A stretch of 64,000 bases of DNA from Gautieria morchelliformis (lineage: Eukaryota > Basidiomycota > Agaricomycetes > Gomphales > Gomphaceae), in NCBI GenBank assembly GCA_015179125.1, contig WHVA01000240.1, positions 1 to 64,000 of the forward strand. The letters are read 5' to 3'. Below, piece by piece: positions 1 through 9,582 of the stretch. Under the pieces are notes generated by a model that did no database searches, was not told the DNA's origin, and was given only the letters and a program-made list of their open reading frames with translations. Numbering within the stretch: the first letter of the stretch is position 1; every line of letters begins with the position of its first letter. Both the position numbers and the translations under genes were made by a program.

Positions 1-470
1 TATAGTAAGGGCAAGCCATCTTCGAAGCAGCTGGGTTCCACCTCTACTATGCATAGCGATCTGAGCACTGGAGCTCTGCCAACTAGCGTCCGCGGCTCTC
101 CGGAGAAGATTAATTTCACGGCAAGGTATAACAATCGTGCACCTGCAATATCACATCGAAGTGAACTCGATGAATTCTTTCGACTCCCTGCTGAAATATG
201 GGTCAAGTGCGACCCGGTGCAATGGTGGGGGGCCCGCAGGGCACAGTTCCCAACTTTGAGTCGCTTTGTGCGCGACATGATGACTATACCAGGTACGCTA
301 ACTCTATCAATTGCTTTGCTAGTACACTCAAACCAGACAGGTTCTGCTGTCGCTGTCGAGCGTATCTTCTCAGGGGGTCGGGATACAATCTCACTGCGAC
401 GGGCAAGTTTGAAGCCGGATACAATCCGCACTCTAATGATTGTTAAGCAGAGAGTGAATTAGCTCGCAAT
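1..470 (+). pseudogene. hAT transposase C-terminal fragment
   Basis: Only the last part of a hAT-superfamily transposase is present; the 5' end lies outside the window or is lost. The reading frame 49-462 contains the hAT C-terminal dimerisation region: a DPVQWW segment, a FPTLSRFVRDMMTIPG segment, and the block AVAVERIFSGGRDTISLRRA followed by IRTLMIVKQR. In working copies this part makes transposase dimers; the catalytic DDE residues lie upstream and are absent. An extra stretch between IPG and AVAVER (residues about 82-98) interrupts the usual short linker. The ORF stops at 462 and is followed by a repeat-rich tail, as at the end of a hAT element. I treat it as a dead remnant. The family is clear; the rest of the element is not visible. 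Confidence 0.85.
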
Positions 471-530
471 GGTAGTGAATAAGGATGTAGGGAATATGTC
501 AGATGACTATGTAGTTACTCAAACGCAAAT

Positions 531-850
531 TCAACTATCCCTATGGCCCCGTACCTCCCGTACGCCCGTATACGGCCGTATGGTGGCCGTACACGTACCG
601 TGTGGCATGCTGGTGGTCCAGGATACGGAACGGATACGGTACGTGTGACACCGTAAAGTGGCCGTAAGACATACGGCCGTACCCGTATACGGTACGGTGC
701 CGAGCCCTAGGTTTACCTCGTCTGCCTTGAGGTGACGCTCACGGGTGCAAGGGATCTGAAGCAAGTGCCCCCTGCAGTCTGTGCAGTGGCAGGGTGCAGG
801 GATGCGTGAACGTATGGATGGCATGTTGACGGTACGGTACAACTGTAGCA
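531..850. repeat. CGTAC/GTATACGG-rich hAT subterminal region
   Basis: Just downstream of the hAT tail the DNA is dense in short palindromic words such as CGTACGG, CCGTAC, GTATACGG and CGGCCGTA in both orientations, mainly 540-705 and again near 825-840. Arrays of short subterminal repeats that bind the transposase are a known property of hAT elements. I infer that this is the 3' subterminal region of the element whose coding tail ends at 462. I did not find the matching terminal inverted repeat or target duplication. Confidence 0.6.
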
Positions 851-929
851 GTCGGCACGTCGGACTTTTTGTGCAACAGTGACACGTCAACAACGCGTCG
901 AGGGTGATGACGCGCAACATAGAATTATG

Positions 930-1551
930 TATATGATATATATATATTACTTACACTACTATGCACTGAAGCAAAAATAACAAGTCCATATATATCCCTG
1001 GCCGAGACTTGGATAATATTTGGAATATTGGCTCACATATAAGCTAAATATCTCGATAGGAGATATTTGGCAAATACTCAGAAGATATTTTGAGTTTTAC
1101 TCAAATTTCTTAAGGAGATTTTTTGGTTCAAAGTGCGGTGATTACCTTTGCATGTATAAATATTTCCCAGCTTTTTTGTTCCAGCCAGATTCTGCACTTG
1201 TTCTTCAATGTTTTCTCCATCTAGGTTTTGGGCTTTTCCCACCGGGGTTGCGACGTAACTTGAAGGTTTGGAACACACCAAAGGTCTAAGCTCTATTCCT
1301 TCATCGCAGCAAACTATAAAGATACATCGTCTTGCTAGGATGTTTTTTGACTTCTGCACGCTTTTGTCAATTTTACTGTGCTATGCTGTGGCGTCTTTAA
1401 CTGAGAACTATATACGCAGTCTACGCTAGCTAATTAAGCTGGATACGCCTCGCTCACTAGTCCGCGCGCAGTGTTAAACTACGTTCTCAAATAATGTCGA
1501 AATCACACTTCCCCTTCTAATTCCTCTAATATGTTCTAATGGATATAATCG
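930..1551. other. AT-rich stretch, no gene seen
   Basis: AT-rich sequence with only short overlapping frames on both strands and no recognisable motif. It may be degraded transposon or intergenic DNA. Confidence 0.5.
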
Positions 1552-1675
1552 GTGATACCAGTGTCGGAGTCAGTTGTCGTGTCCATCAATTTTCTAGTCG
1601 TAAGGTCCTATAAAGCTGTAACTCTCTCCGTGGTTTCTCTCTCTCTCTCCCACCCCCACACTCTACACTTCACAC

Positions 1676-2620
1676 TTGTTCACAAACTACATGTCCACAC
1701 TATTCAACTCCCGTTCTTCCTCCGCATCTTCGTCGTCTTCTCAGTCATCTACGCCCACGCCAGCGACCTTCACGTCGTCATATTCGTGCCTCAATCATCC
1801 CGCACGGGCCGCTCCCGCCTCCGAGGCCACCCCCACGACTCCCCCACCAGTCCCGCCATCAATCCCGCCCCCCCTCACGCTGGTACACCCTTCTTTCACC
1901 CTCATGACCCCTACTCCCCCGCCCTCATCATCCCGCCCCTTTCCAGAGTCTCCCTCCGATAGCAAGCACAGCCTTAACCACAACCGCAACGTGAAATGGC
2001 GCGGTAGCCCACTCATGGCTGAAATAACCAATGTAAATGGTCGGTGTGGGGAGGAAGTTACGCAGTTTCAGTTACAATCTCAGTCCACTACCTCTCAAGG
2101 GCAGGCTCACCTCGATGCCACTTCTGCTTCAAGTCTTAGTACGTGATTTCGAGTTTTCCTCTTGTCGGTAAGCTGTACTGTGGCCTCACCGAACACCTAC
2201 AGGTATCTTCCTCTACACCGGTGCCCTCTACGTCACCTTCACCATCTTCGGCCGCCTCTGCAGTGACGGCCGCGTGTTCGACTAATACGCCAAATCCTCT
2301 CCAGTGCGCCTTTTTGATCTCTTCAAATGACATGTTCCATTTCACTTGTCTTTCCACTTACCAGTCTCCTCAGGACCACAAATGTCTACATCAACGGCCT
2401 TCCCCCGCACTTTAAAGCAGAACAAATTTACGCGCTCACGTCTCAATTTGGCATGGTGCTTAGTTGCAGGACGTTCACGAGGTCGTTGTGATCTAGGGGC
2501 TCCGTGATCGATCGGGTTCGGATGAACGCAGCTCTCGGCAGCGGAGGTGTTACCTACGGAGTGGAGCTGGTCAAAAGTGAAGATGGGGGCACTGATATTT
2601 ATATCGAAGGGTACGTTTGT
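1676..2620 (+). pseudogene. broken two-RRM RNA-binding protein gene
   Basis: The first part, from the ATG at 1676, encodes a Ser/Pro/Thr-rich low-complexity N-terminus (poly-Ser, then Pro-rich) of the kind that precedes RRM domains in fungal RNA-binding proteins. A likely intron at 2304-2373 (GTGCGC to CTCAG) joins a Pro/Ser-rich exon ending in NTPNPLQ to TTNVYINGLPPHFKAEQIYA, which matches the RNP2 strand and first helix of an RRM. The frame then meets a stop at 2489-2491 before RNP1. A second RRM start, GTDIYIEG, is visible near 2590-2612 and is followed by a possible splice donor, but nothing after it is recognisable. The family resembles fungal tandem-RRM proteins that act on mRNA. The lost RRM1 C-terminus and missing RRM2 make it a pseudogene. 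Exon joins upstream of 2200 are uncertain. Confidence 0.6.
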
Positions 2621-2939
2621 GTTTGTATGCGTCCATATTGTCTTTTTGTGCGCTGTCTGGAGCTCCTATCCTCGACCACATCTCAAATTCCACTCATTTA
2701 TTAATAACCCCCGCTCTCGATGCTCCTCATAACCCCGCTTCGTCCACAACCGTGCACCATCAAAAAAATCAAACCACTACATAATAAACATCACAGCCTA
2801 CCGCCCACCCTAACGCCTTCCACCTTCCGCGCACTGCTGGCGCCCCATGTCCCGCGTGCACACCGCCTTTTCGCGGATACGCGGCGCCCGTCTGACTCAC
2901 GCTTAGGCCTCGAGGAAGATGGCGTAGGGCCCGGGATGG

Positions 2940-3475
2940 ACGGAGGTATGGTAGGCGGCCGGAGGGGAGGGGGAGAACGGGCATCATGGTCTGGAAGGTT
3001 GCCAGGCTGTTTGTGAGGCCGAAGAACATGACCCGAGGTTTGAACAGGCCTTGGTTTGTGTGGAATGTGGCCTTCCACTTGTCTCCTTCCCAAATACGGA
3101 CATTATTGAAGCCCCATCAGACATCCAACTTTGTAAAGTACCTTGTGCCTGAGAGTTGGTTGATGAGCTTGGAGATGAGTGTGATCGGATACTAGTTCTT
3201 GATCATGATTGTGTTCAGGGCCTGGTAATCCTGCACAAGCTGGAGGGACCTGTCCTTCTTTCTGGATGAAGAAGACCTGGGAGACCATCGATGACTTATA
3301 TGGAGCGATCCTCCCAGTGCAGAGGTTCTCCTGCAGGAAGTTGTCCAATTAGGCCTGCTCTGAGGTAGACAGTGGGTATACTTTGCAGTTCATCCACTTG
3401 GACCTGGGTTCGAGCTTGATTGTGTGGTTTTCCAAGTAGGCAGGGTCTTGAAGGACTCTTTGGTGTCAGGTACAA
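2940..3475 (-). pseudogene. Ty3/gypsy reverse transcriptase fragment
   Basis: Read on the minus strand, pieces of the start of a gypsy reverse transcriptase appear in order but in shifting frames: DNFLQENLCTGRIAP (near 3348), a QVFFIQKEG block, LVQDYQALN, YFTKLDV, and MFFGLTNSLATFQTMM (near 3029-2985). The same motifs occur intact in the element at 32079-38635, which supports the call. The region beyond the FQTMM block (2985 downwards) is unrelated sequence, so the catalytic FMDD motif and everything after it are missing. Several frameshifts and stops make it a relic. Confidence 0.8.
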
Positions 3476-3529
3476 CACAAAATGTGCCAGTGAAAACACA
3501 CCGATCACTGGCCTTGGCACGCTATACCA

Positions 3530-3685
3530 TTTCTCCATTATTGCAATGCACATTATCACAAGGTGCATTACCGCAGTGTGCATTATCGTGATGTCCATTA
3601 TCGCTGATGGTGCATTATCGCCATGTGCATTATCGCCGCTTGCGCATTACCATGGCATGCACATTATCGCAGCGTGTTATTGGTG
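3530..3685. repeat. short tandem repeat, CATTATCGC-type unit
   Basis: About ten imperfect copies of a 12-16 base unit built on TGCATTATCGC or CCATTATCGC follow each other between 3530 and 3680. A small minisatellite next to the gypsy RT relic. No function is evident. Confidence 0.75.
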
Positions 3686-3689
3686 GCCC

Positions 3690-4150
3690 ATGAGCGCCTT
3701 CTAGCCTTCAGCATCCTTCTGTCTTGTGTTCCATAAATTTCATTTCCTGTTCTGGCCCCTTCCGATATCATTCCTTCCTTATCTGTCCAGCCCTGTTATC
3801 ACTGGCGTGATTGCTTATGTAACTTGGTCATTCGGTGATCAGGATAGCATGCCTGAGCTTACTTTTAGTCGTAGTTAGGTGGTGAAGGGGTTCCTTAAAG
3901 TTTTCTCTTTGGATCCCCCTTCGCCAGGTATGTCTGTGTCGTGTATATAGTTCTCTATCTTACTTTGGATCCCCCTTCGCCAGTTCGCCGCTTGAGTGTA
4001 GAGCGTCTGCCTAGGTTGCCCTTATAGTAGAAAACTCTCTCTAGAGCGCCGGTTGCAAAATTGCCTGACTTCAAATCGAACACTCTTCGAAAGCAGTGAT
4101 TTTAGCAATCCTTTCTCACACACTGACACCCTTTACCACTTACCACATCC
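3690..4150. repeat. leader of the plus-strand gypsy element, with a 55-bp spaced double motif
   Basis: No gene. The motif TTTGGATCCCCCTTCGCCAG occurs twice, near 3908 and 3963, 55 bases apart. The stretch lies just upstream of the gag frame and probably holds the remains of the 5' LTR and leader, but I could not define LTR ends. Confidence 0.4.
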
Positions 4151-5254
4151 TTGCCATCTGCTGCCGAAGTTTTGGACTGCTTGGTGGTGATAGAGCAAGA
4201 GCTGATGAGAGAGAGGCAGGAGAAACAAGTTCTAGAGATGAGGTTGAACACCCTGCAGGCTATGACCACTGGGCTGATGGCTGGACTCCCTAGTCATGTT
4301 CGTGCTTCCTCAAAGCGAACAGCTGAGCTAGCAAAGGCCTCCGAATACGATGGGGATTGTGTGAATGGTCGCAACTTCATCCAGTCGTGCAGCCTCTACC
4401 TGGGTGTGTGTGTGAGTGACTTCCCGAATGAGCAGTCTCAGATCCTTTGGGTGATGTCCTTCATGAAAACAGGGAGGGCTGCGACTTTTGCCACTCCTGC
4501 ATTCACCCATGAAGCAAAGCATGGCACACTGCTCTACGTGACCTGGAAGGATTTCGTTGAGGCATTTTGCCAGCAGTTATACCCCCTACATGAGGCCACC
4601 GATGCGATGAATCAACTGGAATCCCACCAGTACCACCAGGGCAAGCATTCAGTTGACGAATACATTGATGGGTTTGAAGAGCTGGTTGAGAAGGCTGAAT
4701 ACACAGATGGGCGATCAATTGTGATGAAGTTCCATCGAGGTCTCGAACCTGCGATCCAGAGTCGCATTGCATTGATGTTGGATGGCAGGCCAAAGGATGA
4801 TGACCCTTCTGCATGATATGGAGCAGCGAGAACAGTTGCACTCACACGTGCGGCCAACAAAGCGTTCCAGGGACCTAGAGTGACAAACAGTGGCCCTCCC
4901 CCACCGCCAGTTTTTCGCAAGGCAGGTGAATCACACACCAGGTTCACCAGTCAACACTCCTCGAGGCCAGCGATAATGCCAGTGCCCACACCCCTTCCAA
5001 CTGCCTCTGGGCCTGCTCCAATGGACGTGGATGCTGCGAAAAAGCGATTCCCACAGCCACACACCTGTCGGCGCTACGGGAAGGTCGGACACTTTGTGCG
5101 AGAATGCCCACAGGCCTATGATGTCCGCTACATGACAGCTGATGAGCGTGAGGAGCTGCTGGAGCACTGGATGGTCGCTGCAGATGTGCAAGACGTCGCT
5201 GAGGAAGAGGTCAAGAAGGATGATGTGGAGGATTTTGTGTCACGCAGCGAGTGA
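4151..5254 (+). pseudogene. Ty3/gypsy gag (two frames)
   Basis: Gag-like protein in two successive frames, 4151-4816 and 4880-5254. The first holds a coiled-coil start (ELMRERQEKQVLEMRL) and a retrotransposon gag core with RNFIQSCSLYLG, ILWVMSFMKTGRAATFA, DFVEAFCQQLYPLHEATDAM and the SVDEYIDGFEELVEKA segment. The second ends in a nucleocapsid-like zinc knuckle, CRRYGKVGHFVREC. In a normal CCHC knuckle the fourth position is Cys; here it is Tyr, so the zinc site is spoiled. A frameshift/stop near 4816 separates the two frames. Gag forms the particle that packages element RNA. The neighbouring protease and RT pieces belong to the same element. It is a decayed copy. Confidence 0.85.
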
Positions 5255-5459
5255 GAGATGTGCCCTTGCTGCCCCTGTCCAATCATTTTGCTGCCCTGTC
5301 AATAGCCCCAGATACTGAAGAGGCAATTCATGTGTTGGAAACTGGGTTGCACACAGCAAGCAATAAAGACACATCAACTGACGACATTCTGAAAGGTCCT
5401 TCCCCACGATTGAAGTGTTGGGAGTGAGCCCTTCCCAAGCACTTCACGGTTGCATCTAT

Positions 5460-6053
5460 TCCCTCTATAAATTCGCTGAACCTCAAGGTAGAAATCCAGA
5501 CAACAGACACAGCTGAGGTCAAAGGAGTGACTGCACTCCTTGACAGTGGTGCGACTGGGTTGTTCATCGACAGCGAATTTGTCACCACTGAGAAGTTAAC
5601 CATGTGATTGCTGACATGCCCTGCCACTGTGTACAATGTTGATGGCACCTCCAATGAGAGTGGAGCAATTTGCAATGTCGTTAATGTCATCTTGTGATTC
5701 TTCCACCACTCCGAATGTGCTGTCTTCACCATTATGAACCTTGGGAAGCACAAGATGATCCTTGGCTATCCATGGCTCCAGGAGCACAACCCAGAGGTTA
5801 ACTGGCGAACACAGGAGGTGGCACTGAGTCGATGCCCTGCACAGTATCACACCTGCAGAGTGACACTGCGGGAAGAGCGGAAGGAGGAGGCCAGGATATG
5901 CGCCTGCTGCATGGGCCCTTTGCCTCAGATGGTGGAAGAGGAAGAGAGGGACACAGAAGAAGATGAGCCAGGTGATGTTGAGCCCCTTCTGGAGCCAGGC
6001 GACCCCCTGTTTGCTGTTAATAGCCTTGCTGGCAGGGTTGTGTACGTATGAGT
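5460..6053 (+). pseudogene. Ty3/gypsy aspartic protease region
   Basis: The frame around 5475-5605 reads VTALLDSGATGLFIDSEFV, the catalytic loop of retroviral-type aspartic proteases (DSGATG). Stops follow near 5607 and 5697. The reading frame resumes at 5734-6053 with LGKHKMILGYPWLQEHNPEVNWRTQEV, the conserved tail of the domain (GYPWL and HNPEVNW are also found in the minus-strand element near 36530). An acidic stretch (EEEERDTEEDEPGDVEPLLEP) closes the piece. The domain would cut the gag-pol polyprotein. Stops in the frame and the break into the following solo LTR show it is dead. Confidence 0.85.
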
Positions 6054-6170
6054 AGTTTGTGAGGTTTGTAGAGAGTCATAGAGAGAATAGATAAGAGAAA
6101 GCCACAATGGTTGTTTGTGCTAACACCATGCGCAGTGACAACTATGACTGACACCGACTGACATCAATTG

Positions 6171-6824
6171 TGTTACCACCGTTCATTTCCGACTTCCGAC
6201 CTTCAGTTCCGCAACACTTTCCGCCCCTCCGATATTTCCGACATTCTACCCATTGTTCTACTCCCTTGTTCTTTTGACTCTATTACTCGGACCCACCGGA
6301 CCCGCTTCATCGTTCATCAAGACCATATGTCCGGCCCTCCTTGTGTTTCGTTGTCAGATATGTTTTCCCGACCCCTTGTTCTTTGCCATTGTTTTACCTT
6401 ACCCTGAACCCCCCTTGTAGTCCCATTGTTCCCAATTAGTTAGTTCCCATGCATTGTCTACTCGACTTCCGCTTCCCCCGGAATTTGCTTAGTACCATCC
6501 CATTACCTGTTGTCTCAGCTCTTTGTATAAAAGCCTGTCATGTATGTCTGTTATTCTGCAATCAGATAATTGCCTTCGATACTTGATTTCATTCGCTCCA
6601 TCTCCTGTTCCTAGCACAGCGAGTCTAGCAAGACCTCCGTCTCTCCGCCTTCCGTTTTCCACCTCAGTTCCGCCTCAAGTTCCGACCAACCTTTAGTTCA
6701 GTACTTTCCGACTTCCGACTCATTTCCGAAATACCTAGGACGATAGTTCATTGGGGGTGCAACCTACAAGTTGAAGCCGCTGTCCTTTCCAGTTCCAACT
6801 TAGCGGAAATCTTGATACGTAACA
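6171..6824 (+). mobile_element. solo LTR (654 bp) inside the gypsy relic
   Basis: Begins TGTTACCACC and ends GATACGTAACA, so the ends form a TGTTAC/GTAACA inverted pair with the canonical TG...CA. It lies between the protease and RT parts of one gypsy element. A TATAAAAG box at 6526-6533 sets the plus orientation. Pyrimidine-rich with repeated TTCCGACTTCCGAC words. I see no matching 5-bp target duplication (AATTG on the left, CTGTG on the right), so the flanks have decayed or the LTR arose by recombination. Confidence 0.65.
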
Positions 6825-6839
6825 CTGTGTCCACGCCCC

Positions 6840-7235
6840 ATGTACCTGTACCCATTATTGCAGCCACCACAACCACTTCGCAGCAGCTAGCTGAGAAGGC
6901 CCTTTGCAGTGTACCCCCCAGCGGAAAAGGAACTCATCCCTCCATACCTCCGTGACTTCAAGGATGTCTTCGTGAAAGAGTCCTTTGATTCACTTCCCAA
7001 ACGCAGGATATGGGACCATGCGATTGAGCTTGAGCCAGGAGCTAAGCCATCTGCATGCAAGGTTTACCCACTTGCCCCCAGTGAACAGTTGCAGCTGGAT
7101 GAATTCCTGCAGGAGAACCTGCGCACTGGTCACATTTGCCCCTCGAAATTGCCTATGGCCAGCCCAGTGTTCTTCATCAAGAAGAAGGATGGGTCACTGT
7201 GACTGGTCCAGGATTATCATGTGCTCAATGCCATG
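6840..7235 (+). pseudogene. Ty3/gypsy RT N-terminal part, cut at 7235
   Basis: Continues the gypsy element after the solo LTR. The frame 6909-7202 reads YPPAEKELIPPYLRDFKDVF, KESFDSLPKRRIWDHAIELEP, KVYPLAPSEQLQLDEFLQENL and MASPVFFIKKKDGSL, which is the conserved start of gypsy reverse transcriptase. A stop follows at 7200 and then VQDY. The catalytic palm is missing: at 7236 the sequence switches abruptly to the LTR of another element. Nothing matching the rest of this RT is found further right, so it was lost in later rearrangement. Confidence 0.85.
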
Positions 7236-7436
7236 TGTAAATAACCTATGTATATAGTGCTTAGCTAATACCAGGGGGCCACTTAGGGACCCACTGTACA
7301 GTTCATGTGTGGGAACTGGCCAGCGGTTCCCATCGCATCTTACCTTACACTGTCACTATGTAGCATCCAGAATACCACTCATTGGTCAAGTTCTGTCTGC
7401 TCTTGTGACAAGAGGCTTAAGATCTACATCTTTACA
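7236..7436 (+). repeat. 5' LTR (201 bp) of the gag-type LTR element
   Basis: Starts TGTAAATAACC and ends CATCTTTACA, a TGTAAA/TTTACA inverted pair. Its first 83 bases are repeated at 13050-13132 with a few changes (shared words AGTGCTTAGCTAATACCAG and GGGACCCACTGTACAGTTC). The copy at 7236 sits directly against a broken gypsy RT; the copy at 13050 follows the tail of the gag-type element. I read them as the two LTRs of one element. Confidence 0.65.
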
Positions 7437-7562
7437 CCTTTTTGAACTATCCTGTGGTTGATCACCACGTGGCCAACCGATTGTGGATTTGGAGCAATCT
7501 TGAAAAAGATCACTGCATTGGTGACTAAACATCGTTGAGACCCTCCAGTAGACCCTCTACTG

Positions 7563-7895
7563 TTGGCTGCGAGTGTGATGATTCCACCCAGTCGAAGACA
7601 GACACGAGCCATGGGCTTGCAGTCCACACCCCAGGTGCAGCCCAGTGACACGACGGCTGATGCAACCCTGGACCAAGAATCCAGGACACCAGAAGACGGA
7701 GAGATCATAGATCTCATCGCCATCGTCCCCCCAATTGAGGATGAGGAAAATCCTGACCACATCTTGCCGAGTGTGGTTGAGGAGGAGACGTCGCCGGGCA
7801 ATAGACCGGCGCCGCCCCCCAATCCCCTCTGCCTAGAGATAAAGGCAAGGGCAGAGAAGTCTCGCCATCGTCAGACGGCAGAGCATCACAATTGA
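7563..7895 (+). pseudogene. gag-type protein, first segment
   Basis: Plus-strand frame of 110 residues with an acidic, Pro-rich middle (SRTPEDGEIIDLIAIVPPIEDEENPDHILPSVVEEE) and a basic end (KARAEKSRHRQTAEH). It begins about 125 bases after the 5' LTR, where gag of an LTR element is expected. The frame ends at 7895, just before the LTR-A insertion at 7918. No domain is recognised. Position and the gag core found later in the same element suggest it is the N-terminal, disordered part of gag. Confidence 0.4.
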
Positions 7896-7912
7896 GACGG
7901 GCACGAAGCTGA

Positions 7913-9508
7913 GACTCTGTTTTGGAACCCTTCAAGACTTTGGTGTCAGAGCTAACACTTTGGTCTATCAGAACGTGTCGTATACGAAACTCAAAGAATA
8001 TTAAACAATGCTGCAGCACAACTCCGAAAATAATTTAATATTTGTACCTTGGTTGCAATCCGCGTAAAAACTAGTCCAAGTTAATATGGATGGAAGGCAA
8101 TATGTTTCTTAGCAGCACTGAATAATAAACTAAAAGTCTGTAGGTTCGAGGACGACTATCGGGGTCCAAGTATTCCAAAAAGATAGGAATGGCTTCACAG
8201 GAGAGTTTGTAAGTGGACTGACCCGATTAACGTCAATGCACTGCAATAAATGAGCGACTAGGGTTTAAGAAGTGACTTGTGAAAGTCACTGAACAGGAAA
8301 GTCACTGATCAGTTCGTCTCGGGTATTGGAGAGCTAATTGACAAGGAAATCGATTGTCAGACTCACTTTGCAGAATTTCACCTGGAGTGTTAGTCCGGGT
8401 GGGTAAGTAGAAACGCAACTACTTAACTGAGAATTAATACACTAAGTAAGTGTAATAACCCTAGCTGGGGTTAGCAGCTTAGTAAGCTGTGCAAGCTTGG
8501 CAAGTCACACGAGGTACGTGGATAGTAGATGATGATGTATTGGCTGATGAAAGGTGGGCAGTAAGGCCTCCTTTTATATTGTATCTACCATCTATTAATA
8601 GACTAGAATGAGTCACAAAAAAATAGGGTAGTGAGTCATTGAGAAAAAGGGTAGTGAGTCAGAGCATGTGTTGGCCAATCGCAGTTCATGATTTGGGTGT
8701 GAGTCATGCACTGAGTCACAAAGAAATGGGGTAGTGAGTCAGAGAGAAATAGGGTAGTGAGTCAGAGCATGTGTTGGCCAATCGCGGTTCATGATTAGGG
8801 AGTGAGTCATGCACTGAGTCACGCAGAAATGGGGTAGTGAGTCAGGCATGAGTCACGTCTAAGAATAAGATACACCCTTATTCTTAAAGAGGATTAGCTC
8901 AACACAGCCTTTCATTGGTAAGAGGCCTCTCAGCCAATGATACGCCAGAGTCCGAGCATGAGTCACGTGCCGAGCCAGGCTCTGAGTCATGCAGGAGTCA
9001 TTTCCCTAGTCACAAGACTATGGACCAATAATACTTCAGCTTGGCAGTGAGTCATGACCCTAATTCTATTTTAGGAGTGTAGTCATGGCACAGCACAGCC
9101 TAGCATAGCCTTGTTGCTATGGTAGCATAGGTTGGGCTGAGTTTGTATTACACAAACTGTGTTGTGGAGGCTTGGGAATAAATTGCTATTTCCAGAGTGC
9201 TGAGAGGTTGGCCAGAGTTTGTGGGTGCGTAAGTGTCCACAGGCTCGAGTTCGGCTCGCGCGCGTCGGAGTTTGAATAAGCAGAGTTGTGGATACATGTG
9301 GATTCATAACTCTGCTGCAACAGAATAGAAGTGTTTTGAGCCAAAGACTTCATTAAAAATGGCGAAAAAATGGTAGGAAATTAGAGGAAGTTTAAATAGT
9401 TCATCCCCAATGATAGCAATACCAGTATGCTATATTTTAAGGTCACTATTTCGAAAATACATGGAAGTTCTCCTATTTGACCGGCAAAGCAGGATCCCAT
9501 ACAGACTC
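7913..9508. mobile_element. solo LTR-A copy 1 (1586 bp) with target duplication GACTC
   Basis: The insert runs from 7918 (TGTTTTGGAA) to 9503 (CCCATACA), with canonical TG...CA ends. The five bases GACTC lie immediately outside both ends (7913-7917 and 9504-9508), the expected LTR-retrotransposon target duplication. The left 660 bp and the right 200 bp match a second copy at 21579-23595. Shared words include CAAGACTTTGGTGT, AAATAATTTAATATTTGTACC and CCTCCTTTTATATTGTA. There is no coding sequence, so it is most simply a solo LTR left by recombination between the LTRs of a long-LTR element. Its middle part contains the bZIP-site array listed separately. Confidence 0.85.
8609..9054. repeat. array of 14 TGAGTCA sites on a 103-bp tandem repeat
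   Basis: Exact TGAGTCA words start at 8609, 8632, 8655, 8700, 8712, 8735, 8758, 8803, 8815, 8838, 8849, 8959, 8983 and 9048. Five of them recur exactly 103 bases apart (8632/8735/8838, 8655/8758, 8700/8803, 8712/8815), so the core is a 103-bp tandem repeat of about two copies, with sites often 23 bases apart. TGAGTCA is the consensus site of AP-1/Gcn4-type bZIP factors. The array lies in the middle of LTR-A copy 1 and is not present in copy 2. Binding is inferred, not shown. Confidence 0.85.
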
Positions 9509-9582
9509 GAACTGCCACTTGCGAAGTCGAGCGATGACTATCATCCCCGAAGGAGGACGAAGACAAAAAAGATGAGCCTCTG

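Noticed and set aside
1552-1962. Plus-strand ORF of 136 residues overlapping the RRM gene
   Set aside because: It is a shifted frame over the Ser/Pro-rich coding part; the other frame explains the RRM motifs.
3530-3685. Possible CRISPR-like array
   Set aside because: Units are contiguous and imperfect without spacers, in a eukaryotic genome.
7918-7960. TTTGGTGTCAGAGC read as an initiator-tRNA primer-binding site
   Set aside because: It lies inside the TG...CA unit with a target duplication, and copy 2 has TTTGGTGTTATTGC instead, so it is LTR sequence and not a conserved primer site.
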